Positions 1-9,047 of a stretch of 18,728 bases of DNA are shown one piece after another (the first letter of the stretch is position 1; each line of letters opens with the position of its first letter). This DNA is from Chrysochromulina tobinii. Taxonomy: Eukaryota > Haptophyta > Prymnesiales > Chrysochromulinaceae. Made by a program: the position numbers and the translations under genes. A model generated the notes under the pieces. It saw only the letters and a program-made list of their open reading frames with translations. It had not been told where the DNA came from and searched no databases. The stretch spans positions 1-18,728 of the forward strand of contig JWZX01001058.1 in the NCBI GenBank assembly GCA_001275005.1. Reading direction: 5' to 3'.

Positions 1-3000
1 GGGATGGGCGGGGAGGGGAAGGACGAGCGGCTGGGGCGTCGTTATAGCGTCGTATTACATGACGGTCGGCGGCCGAGCAAGAGGAGCCCATCGCGGCCTT
101 CCACACATCACTCGACTCAAGCCGCTCGTCGATGAGCTCCTGCGCGTTCATGTCCTTTCGGATCGCTCGCGCCGCCTGAATCTCGGCGGCGAGGGAGGAG
201 TTGCCGTGCATGCAAGCCTTGCCGAGCAGCGCCCTGCGCATCTGGCGAGCCAGCAAGGCCCGTGTGAGCGAGAGGGCGCCAACTTGGAGTGCCCACATGA
301 TCGCGAAACGAATCCACATGGTGGGCAGCTCGCACGGCGTGATTAAGACGACGTTCTCGAGCTCCTCGAGGGTGTAGTAGCCATCCCGCCACACGAAGAA
401 GGACACAATCGAGGGGACCACGATGCCCGAGCAGTAGATGGCGATGTCGAACTGCACACTGAGGCGCGCGATGAACTGGAGCTTGAAGATGGGGTCGTTT
501 GCGGGGTCGGAGCCGAGCATACGCTGCTTGAGCCCGATCTTGCTCAAGACCCAGTCGGTCCCTCTCTGCAGTAAAGCGGATGTGGAGCCCGAGACGGTCA
601 TGATGGTGTTGATCTGCGTCACACACTGAATGAGCACCCACGACGGATCCACCGCCACCCTCATGTTGTTCAAGTTGAAGATGGCGTTGTTCAGCACGTA
701 TTGGAGCACCATGAAGGGGAAGAGGAAGATAGGCATCGTGTTAGGCGGCGCGACAAATTTCAAGCACGTGGTGCCGAAATACATGAGCAAGTTGACAGTG
801 ATGATGTGCACAAGAGATCCAAACGCGGGCGCAATCGTCGAGCCAGGCCCCATCGCGTTGACGATACGAGCGAAGCTGAACACGTCGAACGAGGCAACAC
901 GCGCGCAGACACGGTAGAGGACGGACACGAAGAAGAGGGCGTAGTTGATCGAGTACTGAGGCGGGTGCGTCTCCGGACGTGAGTCGTACAGAAGGACGGC
1001 GATGCTCGGCAGGAGATACACGAGCCATGAGCTCCAGTACAACCATGGATTCATGGGGATGACCTGGTCGCTGACCGGCAAGAACCAATAGTGCTCGGTG
1101 ATCGCCATCGCCATCATCCAAAAGATCGTCGTCATGAAAATGGGCGTCTCGAAGGCCGTGAGTCGTCCGCGGCGCGCCTTGTACTGCAGCCAGCGACGCG
1201 CAAACATCTGAATCGACGTTGAGGCGTGCGGGCCACCTGGGATGGAACAGTTTTTACATTGGCATGCCCACCTCGGCCTCTTGGGCCGCTTCTTTTGCAC
1301 ATGCTTCTTCTGCACGTGAGTGAGAGCCTCTAGGCTCGGGCTGCTCGGTGGGCTCGGCGGCAGCGACGTGTCATTGGGGCGGGGGGTGCACACAGCTCTC
1401 CGCCGTGACCCCTCTTCCAAATCACCGTGAGCCTCGTTGTTGGGCGGCAAGGGCGGTGAGGGCGATGAGCAGGGCGGGGAGGGCGCCGGCGACGGCAACA
1501 GGACGGCACCTTTCCCATCCGTCAAGTCCTTCTCCGCCGACATGGTGGCGATGGACCCATACATCTCAACCTTGTTCTTCTTGACCGTTGAGGACGAGCT
1601 GCCCTTCCTCGCGCCCTTCCCCACTTTTAGGGACTGCCCTGTGCGCCACCTGTCGTCGAGGAGCAGGGCGCTCTTCTTGTTGAAGTGAATGATGAGCAGC
1701 GGTGTGACTATCCCATAGACCGCGTGACAGAGGTACTCGCCCGTGGCGCGCACGTGCAGAACTTCAGCGTATTCGAAGGAGGAGGTGATGGCCATCATCA
1801 AAGTGAAGACAAAGATGATGCCGCTGAGCCACACGCGAAGGTACTGGAAGCAAACCTTAGACATGACCGTCTCTCCTGTCGAGAAGATCAGCTTGTAGGT
1901 CATGTACGACAGAAGGGAGCAATAGAAGCACACGGAGAACACTTCGAAGGCGGCGCGGTTGCCATACGCGAGGGAGGCAAGCGCGATGGGGATAGCCACG
2001 GATGCCCCGCCGATGGCCGCAGGGATGCTCAACTGCAACAAAACGATCTTCAACCTCGACACGTTCGCAACTTCTTTGCCAATGCCGATCAGGCGCTTCA
2101 CCTCTTCATGCTCGATATGGGAAAGGTGCTTCGCTTTCTGAGTGAGCGCGATGTCGAACTGCCGAGCGCCCCAAGCGAGTCCAGCCATCTCAAGCGCAGA
2201 GTCTGAAGCGTCTCGTATTCCGCCTGGCAAGCTTGCCCTGCGCCGCTGAGGAGCCTCGACGCCTGAGTCTTTCGCCTGAGCCTCGTCAGTGTTTTGCCTG
2301 TCCCTAAGCCGCTGCTGCTTCGCCGCGGCCACTGGGTCGAGGCTGAAGTACTCCCATCGGTCCGTCATACGGTACAGGAAGCAACCGTCTGCGCGCGGTG
2401 GCGTCCGGAGGAGCACATACACACACAGAGCCGTCAGACCAGCTAAACCAGCGGTACAAGCAGCGGCGCAGCGGCGCAGCGGCGCAGCGGCTCGCGGCGG
2501 CGGCGGCGGCATCGACCGCGGCGTCAAGTGTTCAAGGGGGCGAGGGCAGCAAGGGGGCGAGGTGGGCGTGGCAAAGGGGGACGTACACGGGTAGCTCGCC
2601 GTGCTTGAAGGGTTCTTGAGGTCGAGCGAGTGCTGCCCGTCGAAGAGCTCGTTGCCTCTGATCCACCCGAACTGCTCGCACCCCTCCGACTGCAGCGCGT
2701 CGATGGTCATGTCGGCCATCCGCTCTTGCGCGATCATCCCGGCGATGCCCGCATCCGAGGCCGGGTGGGGGCCAGTGTACGTAAAGTGGATGGGCGCGGT
2801 ATTCGACATGACAAAGGCATTGGCGCGCAGGAAGTTGTACGCATCGTCGAAGTAGCAGTAGCCTCCCATCAGCAGCAGGAACGCCCACGGGTCGTTCTGC
2901 CCGAAGTGCATCTCTTCCAAGACGCCCTCGAGCCCGCTCAGTGGATTCAGAAAGCCGTAGAGGGTCGCCTTCGCGGGGGCAACGCCGCGGCGTGCCTCGA

Positions 3001-3550
3001 GGGGCAGCAAAAGCTCGCTGACCGGGGAGATGAGTGTCTCGAGCTCTATCCCGTGGGCAATCCCGCCCTCTTTGAAGATCAGCTTCATCTGGTTGGTCGC
3101 CTTGATCGACGAGCCCAACTGGATCGTCCTCTTCTGGTTCTTCACTCGTGAGACGCGCCCTAGAAAGAACTCCTCGCCGGTGAGGTCATCCTTGGAGTAC
3201 GCAAACATGCCGACGCACGGCGCCTTGCCCTTCAAATTCAAGTCCAGATGGAGGTCGTGGTCCGGCGGGAGCATCTCGCGGGTAGCACGGCCGCCTCCCG
3301 GGGAGGTGGCCACAGGGAGGTTGGGCATCAAGAGCTCGCCCCATCCGACGGCTTTGCCCAGGAGCATCGTCATGATGAACGGTGGGCCCACGATTTTGCA
3401 GACGCTCACTGTGTGAATCGGATCGCTGCTCCACTGGATCTCCAGCTTTATGTCGCCCGCATCCATCAGATGCAGCGTGATGGATCGACGGCCGTCGTTC
3501 TCCTCCTCAGAGTGCGAGCTGGTCGACGAGCTGGCGCCACGGGAGTACAT
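1..3550 (-). CDS. Large polytopic membrane protein of unknown family, two exons, C-terminus beyond window
   Basis: Exon 1 is 3550-2587 and exon 2 runs from 2388 to the left edge. Both are open throughout and join in phase (donor GTACGT, acceptor GCGCAG) to give at least 1,117 residues. An in-frame TAG lies upstream of the Met at 3550 with no Met between, so I start there. Residues 1-320 look soluble or weakly hydrophobic, with many short beta-like stretches. From about residue 435 I see some nine to ten hydrophobic segments, near 435-462, 468-490, 508-525, 540-556, 738-758, 770-790, 800-818, 842-890 (probably two), 970-988 and 1010-1030. Between the fourth and fifth lies a Ser/Pro/Lys-rich loop (565-730) with a CxCxxC cluster near 697-702. 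I do not recognise the family; it could be a channel, transporter or receptor. Near position 57 a GTAATA followed by pyrimidine-rich sequence could be a donor, so the last few codons may be intronic. Confidence 0.72.
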   Translation of the reverse strand, partial: MYSRGASSSTSSHSEEENDGRRSITLHLMDAGDIKLEIQWSSDPIHTVSVCKIVGPPFIMTMLLGKAVGWGELLMPNLPVATSPGGGRATREMLPPDHDLHLDLNLKGKAPCVGMFAYSKDDLTGEEFFLGRVSRVKNQKRTIQLGSSIKATNQMKLIFKEGGIAHGIELETLISPVSELLLPLEARRGVAPAKATLYGFLNPLSGLEGVLEEMHFGQNDPWAFLLLMGGYCYFDDAYNFLRANAFVMSNTAPIHFTYTGPHPASDAGIAGMIAQERMADMTIDALQSEGCEQFGWIRGNELFDGQHSLDLKNPSSTASYPCTSPFATPTSPPCCPRPLEHLTPRSMPPPPPRAAAPLRRCAAACTAGLAGLTALCVYVLLRTPPRADGCFLYRMTDRWEYFSLDPVAAAKQQRLRDRQNTDEAQAKDSGVEAPQRRRASLPGGIRDASDSALEMAGLAWGARQFDIALTQKAKHLSHIEHEEVKRLIGIGKEVANVSRLKIVLLQLSIPAAIGGASVAIPIALASLAYGNRAAFEVFSVCFYCSLLSYMTYKLIFSTGETVMSKVCFQYLRVWLSGIIFVFTLMMAITSSFEYAEVLHVRATGEYLCHAVYGIVTPLLIIHFNKKSALLLDDRWRTGQSLKVGKGARKGSSSSTVKKNKVEMYGSIATMSAEKDLTDGKGAVLLPSPAPSPPCSSPSPPLPPNNEAHGDLEEGSRRRAVCTPRPNDTSLPPSPPSSPSLEALTHVQKKHVQKKRPKRPRWACQCKNCSIPGGPHASTSIQMFARRWLQYKARRGRLTAFETPIFMTTIFWMMAMAITEHYWFLPVSDQVIPMNPWLYWSSWLVYLLPSIAVLLYDSRPETHPPQYSINYALFFVSVLYRVCARVASFDVFSFARIVNAMGPGSTIAPAFGSLVHIITVNLLMYFGTTCLKFVAPPNTMPIFLFPFMVLQYVLNNAIFNLNNMRVAVDPSWVLIQCVTQINTIMTVSGSTSALLQRGTDWVLSKIGLKQRMLGSDPANDPIFKLQFIARLSVQFDIAIYCSGIVVPSIVSFFVWRDGYYTLEELENVVLITPCELPTMWIRFAIMWALQVGALSLTRALLARQMRRALLGKACMHGNSSLAAEIQAARAIRKDMNAQELIDERLESSDVWKAAMGSSCSAADRHVIRRYNDAPAARPSPPRPS
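2389..2586 (-). other. Intron of the polytopic membrane protein gene
   Basis: The 198-nt intron starts GTACGT and ends GCGCAG. Removing it joins a phase-1 donor to an in-frame acceptor (residues SYP-Y-GCFLYRM). It holds an 8-bp tandem repeat of the CAGCGGCG type at about 2461-2490 and a GCC/CGG-rich stretch just beside it. Unlike the plus-strand introns in this window it contains no CTGA-type decamers. Confidence 0.6.
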
Positions 3551-3968
3551 TACATTGCGTCCGTCGCACGATATCTCGCACCCCGATACCTACTGTACGG
3601 GAAAACGGTAACGTCAACAGAATAAAAAAAACCAACATCCCGTGTCTCGTTTAGTGTCTCCGGACTGCCGGCGCGCACTCCGGTCTCCGGCCGGTCGGGG
3701 CCGGGAGGCGGGCGAGCGGGACCCGTGGCGTTGCGGCGCCTTGCCCGCGCGTTGGCCGTTGCGGCCCGGATGCGCGGATCCGGATGGTACACACCGCTAG
3801 GGTGTGTGGACTCCGCCGCTCCCTCGGCGGGGCCGCGGCCGCGTGGGCGCGCCATGTAGCATCCAATTCGGGATCCACGCCCTCCTCGGTCTCCGGTCTG
3901 GTCCCGTAACGGGTCCCGCACAGTACCGGGTGCCGTCCTGGGTCCCTACTCATCGTCCGCACACGTCC
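3551..3968. other. Intergenic region: upstream of membrane-protein gene, downstream of EF-hand gene
   Basis: No convincing coding frame is seen here. The stretch is GC-rich with one A-rich tract near 3621-3632. A perfect 7-bp stem with a 5-nt loop lies at 3789-3807 (ACACACC / GGTGTGT). It should hold the promoter of the minus-strand membrane-protein gene and the 3' end of the EF-hand gene. No TATA box is obvious. Confidence 0.5.
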
Positions 3969-5120
3969 CTACATGTTGAGCGCATTGATCGAGAAGCGCT
4001 CATTCGTCTTGGGCCGCCGCTTGATATGCTCCGACATCACCTCGACGTCGTCCTGCCCCATCGCCTCTTTCGCTTGCATGTCTCGCTTGCCCATCGCCGC
4101 TGGTGCCACCGTGTCACGCGCGAGTGCGTCGACGAATTCCTTGTAGTTGACCTCGCCGTTGCCGTCGTCGTCACATGCAGCGATGAGCTCGTCGAGCTTG
4201 GCGTTATCGATCGGGATGTTCCACAGATCGAGCGCGCGCGCAAGTTCCTTTTTATTGAGCGTGCCCGAGCGATCGAGGTCCACGTACTGGAAGGCCTTCA
4301 TCATGTTCGAGAAGCGCGAGTTGAGACCCTCAACAGCCGATCTTACCATCGCGCTGTTCTTCTTGAGCGCGGAGCGGTCGATGGGCTGGTTGGCCGGAGG
4401 GGGCGCAACTGCCGTTAGAACAACTGCCGCCGCCTTATTCTCAACAGGTGCGAAGGACACAGTGCTCGACGGTGTGGTGCTGCTTGCCGTCCTCCCCTTA
4501 GTCCTCCCCCCGCCCATGTGATCCGTACTCGACGAGGAGGCAGCGAGCGCCGGCGGCCGACCCACCTGCTTGCGCCGATGGCGCTCCATGATCTCCCGAG
4601 TCTTCTCGGCGGCTTGGATCGCGCAGCGCCGCTGGAGGAGCTCGGCCGCCGACGCACTCGTGCCGAGGGGGTAGCGGCTCGGGGGGTACCGATCCATCTG
4701 CAGATCGCCCTCGAGTAGCGCGAGGTCATGCTTGGAGGCCGCGATGGGATCTTCCCAGCGGAGGTTGGGTGTCACCGCGATCGACGAAGGAATCGACCGA
4801 AACGAGCCGTCGGAGCCGTGGAGAGCACGAGGCTTGGACTGGGTGCCGTGCGACCGGAGCGATGCTCTCGACGCTGCATAGCCTGTCACGAGGCGATCGA
4901 CCGAGCGCTCATGCTCCCTCTCAACCTGTGCCTTCCATATCGTGCGTTGGCGGACTTGCATCTGAGTGAGTGGTTCGATGCCGCTAGTTGGGACCGCAGA
5001 GGCTGGTCGAGAAAAGAAGCGGAGGTCGGTCGGCGCGACCGTTGTCGCCGAGATGCGTGCATTCGTGCGCTTGTCGAAGTAGGTAACCCGCACGCCGTCG
5101 GGCACTTCGATGATCGGCAT
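3969..5120 (-). CDS. EF-hand calcium-binding protein
   Basis: Single open frame of 383 residues ending in TAG. Residues 1-260 are charged, low in hydrophobics and probably partly disordered; a basic helical segment around 160-187 (AAEKTREIMERHRRK) may be a coiled coil or microtubule/calmodulin-contact region. The C-terminal part carries two consecutive EF-hands. Loop 1 is DLDRSGTLNKKE (281-292) and loop 2 is DDDGNGEVNYKE (317-328). Both keep acidic or Asn/Ser ligands at positions 1, 3, 5, 9 and 12, so both should bind calcium. No signal peptide or membrane segment is seen, so it is probably cytosolic or cytoskeletal. A disordered N-terminus with a C-terminal EF pair is common among flagellar-associated proteins, but that role is only a guess. 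It is divergent from the orphan gene starting at 5449. Confidence 0.85.
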   Translation of the reverse strand: MPIIEVPDGVRVTYFDKRTNARISATTVAPTDLRFFSRPASAVPTSGIEPLTQMQVRQRTIWKAQVEREHERSVDRLVTGYAASRASLRSHGTQSKPRALHGSDGSFRSIPSSIAVTPNLRWEDPIAASKHDLALLEGDLQMDRYPPSRYPLGTSASAAELLQRRCAIQAAEKTREIMERHRRKQVGRPPALAASSSSTDHMGGGRTKGRTASSTTPSSTVSFAPVENKAAAVVLTAVAPPPANQPIDRSALKKNSAMVRSAVEGLNSRFSNMMKAFQYVDLDRSGTLNKKELARALDLWNIPIDNAKLDELIAACDDDGNGEVNYKEFVDALARDTVAPAAMGKRDMQAKEAMGQDDVEVMSEHIKRRPKTNERFSINALNM

Positions 5121-5448
5121 CGGAATATGGATGGTTGGTCGAGGCCCTTGTCCCGTGCCCTTGTCGAGGCCTTCAAGAGCGACATATCAAATCGCGAACC
5201 GGCGCATCGACAATGCATGCATATTTTTCAGAATGTCGCAATCTTGTACCACGTATCCGCCCGTTGAACCCGCGGTTCTTTGCGCCTCGCGACTCGACTT
5301 GACAGACAGGACTTGGAAGTGTCACAGGAAGGACAAAACTTCGCGTTTTGGGTTAGTTATATGCTCCACGCCGCGCCGCGACCCCGGCCCGCCGCGCGAC
5401 GCACGCACGCTCCGCAAAACCACACCTTAGAGAGCAAAGAAGCACCAG
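5121..5448. promoter_or_regulatory. Divergent promoter region between EF-hand and orphan genes
   Basis: This 328-bp gap separates two start codons pointing away from each other, so it must hold both 5' ends and probably both promoters. A TTATATG stretch near 5356-5362 is the most TATA-like element, about 90 bp upstream of the plus-strand start. No operator or repeat is evident. The assignment rests on gene orientation only. Confidence 0.35.
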
Positions 5449-7800
5449 ATGAAATTGCGCGGCGACGACCGTTCGTTCCGAGGGATGCGCGTGAGCGACA
5501 GCAGCCTGCTCACGTACGTGGACGACCTGAGGAACTGCTGCTCGGAGCTTGCAAACGTTCACGACGGCCACAGCTCCGGAGCGGTCACTCCGCGCTTCAT
5601 CCCCGAGCTCATCGTCGCTCCGTTTGCCGACGCGTCGTACGCGGAGAACAAGCGATATCAGGTGCAGCTTGCTGGTGAGCTCTGGCGTGTGCGCCGACGG
5701 ATACGTGCGCTCGATGAGGCATGTGCGGCGCCTCCGGCGCCGTTGCCGGAGGCTCCCGCGCCGGCCATCAAAAGTTGGTTCTCGAGCACAGCGCTGGTGG
5801 TGCCTCGCGATCTGCCACCACCGTGGGAGCAGCGCGCCGTGGTGCGCGAAATGGCCCTGCGCGCCGCCGTCGAGGCCTTGCAAGCCACGGGTGCGTCCTC
5901 CGCTCAGGGCGAAGCGCGCGCGCCGCGCGACGAGGCTGACTTGACAGTGTTGCTGTCGGAGATGTACTCCCGCAAGCACGATGGCGGCGGCGCGACCACT
6001 GTGCACGGCTTCACGCCGGTATTCACGGGCATCGCGCTGGACGACGCCACCTACACGTGCTGGCTCGTCGTCGTGCAGCACGCGCTCAGCCGTCGGATCG
6101 CCGCCGTGCTGGTCGCGTTGCGCAAGCGACGGCCGCCGCACCCAGAGAGCCTCGAGCGGCTTGCATTTGCATGCATCGGATCGCATGTGCCGCTAGGCGC
6201 GAGCGCCGAGACGGCGGAGGGCGTGCGGCTGCGTGTGGCTGTGCTCGAAGCTTTCGAAGCGTGGCGCGCGCCTTCCTCGCCGCCCGAGCCACGCCGTCTG
6301 CTCGTGGCGCGATGCGAGTCGCTGGTGTGGCCGTTTGAGCTCTGCAAAGCCGCCCTGCCGCTGCGTCCTTCGTGCCATGCGGTGCTCGTGCAGGCCGGCG
6401 ACGCGGTCGTTGAGCTGGCCGTGGCGGCGCTGCTGGCCGACAGTGCACCGCTGCGGGCCCATGTGGACGAGGCTGTGGGAAGACTACATGAGGCCCTCAC
6501 CCGCGCTGCTGCCCTGCACGCCCACGACGGCGCCCGTGCGGGCGAGTGGGAGCCTCTGACGTGGCGCCATCGCCTCTCGACGCGCCTGGCCTTCGAGCTG
6601 AGCCAGCGCGCGGAGCTGCTCGCGCTCCCGATGCCCGCGCCGCTGCCGCTTGGCGAGGCGGCGAGGAAGCTCGGCAGCGCCGCCAAGCAGCTCATCGACG
6701 GGTTTGGAGGGGGGGGGCGCCGCGCGAAGGCTGCAGAGGTGGTGGCGGTGGAGGCCTTTGCGGCGGCAGCCGTTGGCACGGCGGTGGACGGAACGACGGC
6801 GACGAAGGCGGCGGCGGCGGCGGGGTCCGCGGCGGACGACGACGCGGTCGCATGGGGCGGAGGGCTACTCACCCTGCTCCGTCTGCATGCGCACACGCGC
6901 TGCAGCGGCGCCGCGCGGCGTGCCCTCGGCACCCTACTGGACTACCTGCTGCACCTCACCCCATCGACCGACTTTTATCGCGCGCCCGACTTGCAGCCGC
7001 CGCCGAGTGTCGGCAGCAGTGTCGTCGCCGCCGCCACCAGTGGCGCCGGCGGCACGATTAGCCGAGGGAGGACTACCCACAATATAAGCCGGGGGAGGAC
7101 CGCACACAATGTGGCTCTTCTCAAGGCCATGGGCTCGGACGCATTGGACGAAATTGACGAATTGGACGCGCTGGACTGGACGACGCCTCGAGCACTTCAC
7201 AAGGTCGGCGGCGCGCCACTCAACCAGATCGACGAATGCCTGCAGGTTCGTCAATTGCTTCTGAGCGCTTCTCTGAGTGCCACTGAGTGCCACTGAGTGC
7301 CACTGAGTGCCACTGAGTGCCACTGAGTGCCACTGAGTGCCACTGATCGATCGACGAGTGCCTGCACGCTGCAGCCTGTCGCGGGCGGCGTCGGGCTAGC
7401 CGCTCACCTCGACCTGATAGCTGGTCTGCGCGCCACCGACGGCACGGTCGTCGAGCTGATGGCGCTCCCCGCGACGGAGGCGCCGCCCGCGCTGCGGCGC
7501 ACCACGCGCAATGGCTTCGAATGCATGCAGTACTGCTGCAATCTCGAGGTGCTCTCCCTGATGATCCGATCTGGCTACCTCAAGATCCGGGCGGGCTCAG
7601 AGGCCTACGGTGGCTTTCTCGAGTCGGCTCTGGCGGGATGCGCACCCCTTCGAGGCGAAATCGGCGTGGCGGCGGGGACGCCGCAAGAGGCCCCGCAAGA
7701 GACCCCCTTGTTTGTGCGCCTCGTCCTGACGCGGGCTGCGAGGGAGCGGGACAGCGGAGGTGCGTCGTTGATGGTCATCTCGAAGTCGGACCTACGATAA
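5449..7800 (+). CDS. Uncharacterised helical protein, two exons
   Basis: Exon 1 (5449-7245) and exon 2 (7375-7800) join in phase 0 (donor CAG|GTTCGT, acceptor CTGCAG) to give 740 residues. I do not recognise a family. The composition is Ala/Leu/Arg-rich with many predicted amphipathic helices and no signal peptide or membrane span. Residues about 470-500 are Ala-rich and coded by GC-rich triplet runs. A 9-residue unit, ISRGRTTHN / ISRGRTAHN, is tandemly duplicated at 7057-7110, just before an acidic stretch (ALDEIDELDALDW). The composition suggests a helical scaffold, but this is inference. Exon 2 could also use the strong GTGCGT donor at 7760 to splice onward to an acceptor at 7895, which would replace the last dozen residues; see findings. 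Confidence 0.75.
7246..7374 (+). repeat. Intron with seven exact decamer repeats and an exon-end copy
   Basis: The 129-nt intron contains seven exact tandem copies of CTGAGTGCCA at 7273-7342. The last 18 nt of exon 1 (7228-7245) recur near the intron 3' end at 7350-7367 with 16 of 18 matches, a few bases before the acceptor at 7374. The body carries in-frame stops, so retention would truncate the protein although the length is a multiple of three. Confidence 0.75.
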
Positions 7801-7943
7801 CAGCCTCCGCTCTTCATGGCTCTTGGATCTCTGGCGACTTCTGCTGTTGGTGCGACGAAATTTCGGTAGTGTTTCAGTTGATTTTTTCCCCACAGGCCCT
7901 CCTTACGCTTCGGGACAGCAGGGAGGACGTCTAGAGAAGTGCT

Positions 7944-9047
7944 ATGGGGGGCCTCTTCCTCGTGGTCGTCGCACTGGGCAGGAGCAAGCTCCTGACATTA
8001 CCGGCGAAGAAGCTGGTCGACCTCCGCTACGAAGGTTCGCCCCCCCCGTCGCCCCACCCGTCGTGCACGTACAATGTCGACGTGGGCACGCTCATCGACG
8101 TGCCGACGTCAGAACACGATCGGATCGTTTGCCTGCACGTGGGCAAGCTGCCCAACGTCCCTTCCATCATCATCTCCTTCCGGCAGAAGCACTCGGAAAA
8201 CCACCTGTGCATCGAGTCGCAGGGGCAGGAGGGGCAGTTTTGCGACGAGAGCCCGTCCAACCAAAAGGTCGCGTTGCGCCTCTTCTCCCCCACGCTGGAA
8301 CATAAATATACATTCAACGTCGTCGGTGCGGGGTCGGCCTCAGATCCCCAAGGGGACATCGTGATCGAGGTGATCCCCGACTCGAGCTACCCGTCGCCGC
8401 CGCTTCCCCCGGGACACCACGCCCCCCCGCCGCCACCCACCGCCGAGTGCGACGACTATGAGCTCTACGCGCTCGCGATGTGCGCGGACGATGCGATCGA
8501 TATGGGCTGCGACATCTCGACGCGCGAGGCGGAGCTCGAATGCCTGGATGTGGAGCAGGTGCACCTGCACAGCGAGTGCCGCAACGCGATGGAGGTTCGC
8601 GACGCATGCCTCCACAAGTTGCCCGCGCTCCTCCCAATGGAGGTTGCGTCCGCGATGCTCCTCGTCACTGCGTCGTTCACGCTGCTGTGCTCACTCCTGC
8701 GCTGCTTCTGCCGCCACTGCTGCAAGCCGCCCGCCGAGAGAGCGAGCCACCCGGCAGTCTCACTCGAGGAGGCCACCGAGGTTTCGGAAGGCTCCGAGGA
8801 CGAGGAGACTCACGGCGGCGCCAGAGGGCAGCCCTCCGCCGGAGGCGCCGTCGTGGGCTCCGCAGCCGCAACGACCTCGACTCGGGCGGCACCGAAAGGG
8901 GGGAAGGCTGGGGCGGCGCAGAAGGCCGCGGCGGTTGCCGACGAGGACGAGCACGACGACCAACTGCCCGCGTACACGCAAGTCGTGGAGCACTCCGCCC
9001 TCGTCGTGCAGCCTCTGCAGTGCTCGAGCAGCGCCTCGATCAACTAA
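7944..9047 (+). CDS. Single-pass membrane protein with GLG1-like Cys-rich segment
   Basis: An open frame of 367 residues; an in-frame TAG at 7932 supports the Met at 7944 unless an upstream exon is spliced in. Order of parts: a weak N-terminal hydrophobic stretch (3-11), a beta-rich segment with paired Cys (about 40-145), a Pro-rich linker (149-166), a Cys-rich helical segment (168-223), one transmembrane helix (about 231-253), a CFCRHCC cluster suited to palmitoylation, and a long disordered tail rich in Glu, Ser and Ala that ends near LPAYTQV, a tyrosine sorting-like motif. The Cys spacing with EC-L and ECR-A resembles a GLG1 (Golgi apparatus protein 1) repeat, which is known from Golgi and surface membrane proteins; only one unit is present. 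The topology suggests a lumenal or extracellular N-terminus. The GLG1 assignment is tentative. Confidence 0.7.
   Translation: MGGLFLVVVALGRSKLLTLPAKKLVDLRYEGSPPPSPHPSCTYNVDVGTLIDVPTSEHDRIVCLHVGKLPNVPSIIISFRQKHSENHLCIESQGQEGQFCDESPSNQKVALRLFSPTLEHKYTFNVVGAGSASDPQGDIVIEVIPDSSYPSPPLPPGHHAPPPPPTAECDDYELYALAMCADDAIDMGCDISTREAELECLDVEQVHLHSECRNAMEVRDACLHKLPALLPMEVASAMLLVTASFTLLCSLLRCFCRHCCKPPAERASHPAVSLEEATEVSEGSEDEETHGGARGQPSAGGAVVGSAAATTSTRAAPKGGKAGAAQKAAAVADEDEHDDQLPAYTQVVEHSALVVQPLQCSSSASIN

Noticed and set aside
1-3550. Polycystin-type cation channel
   Set aside because: The size and number of hydrophobic segments invited the idea, but I could find no motif of that family.
5353-6932. Long minus-strand frames at 5353-6186 and 6051-6932
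   Set aside because: They are mirror frames of the GC-rich orphan gene; the plus strand gives one continuous, better-composed frame from 5449.
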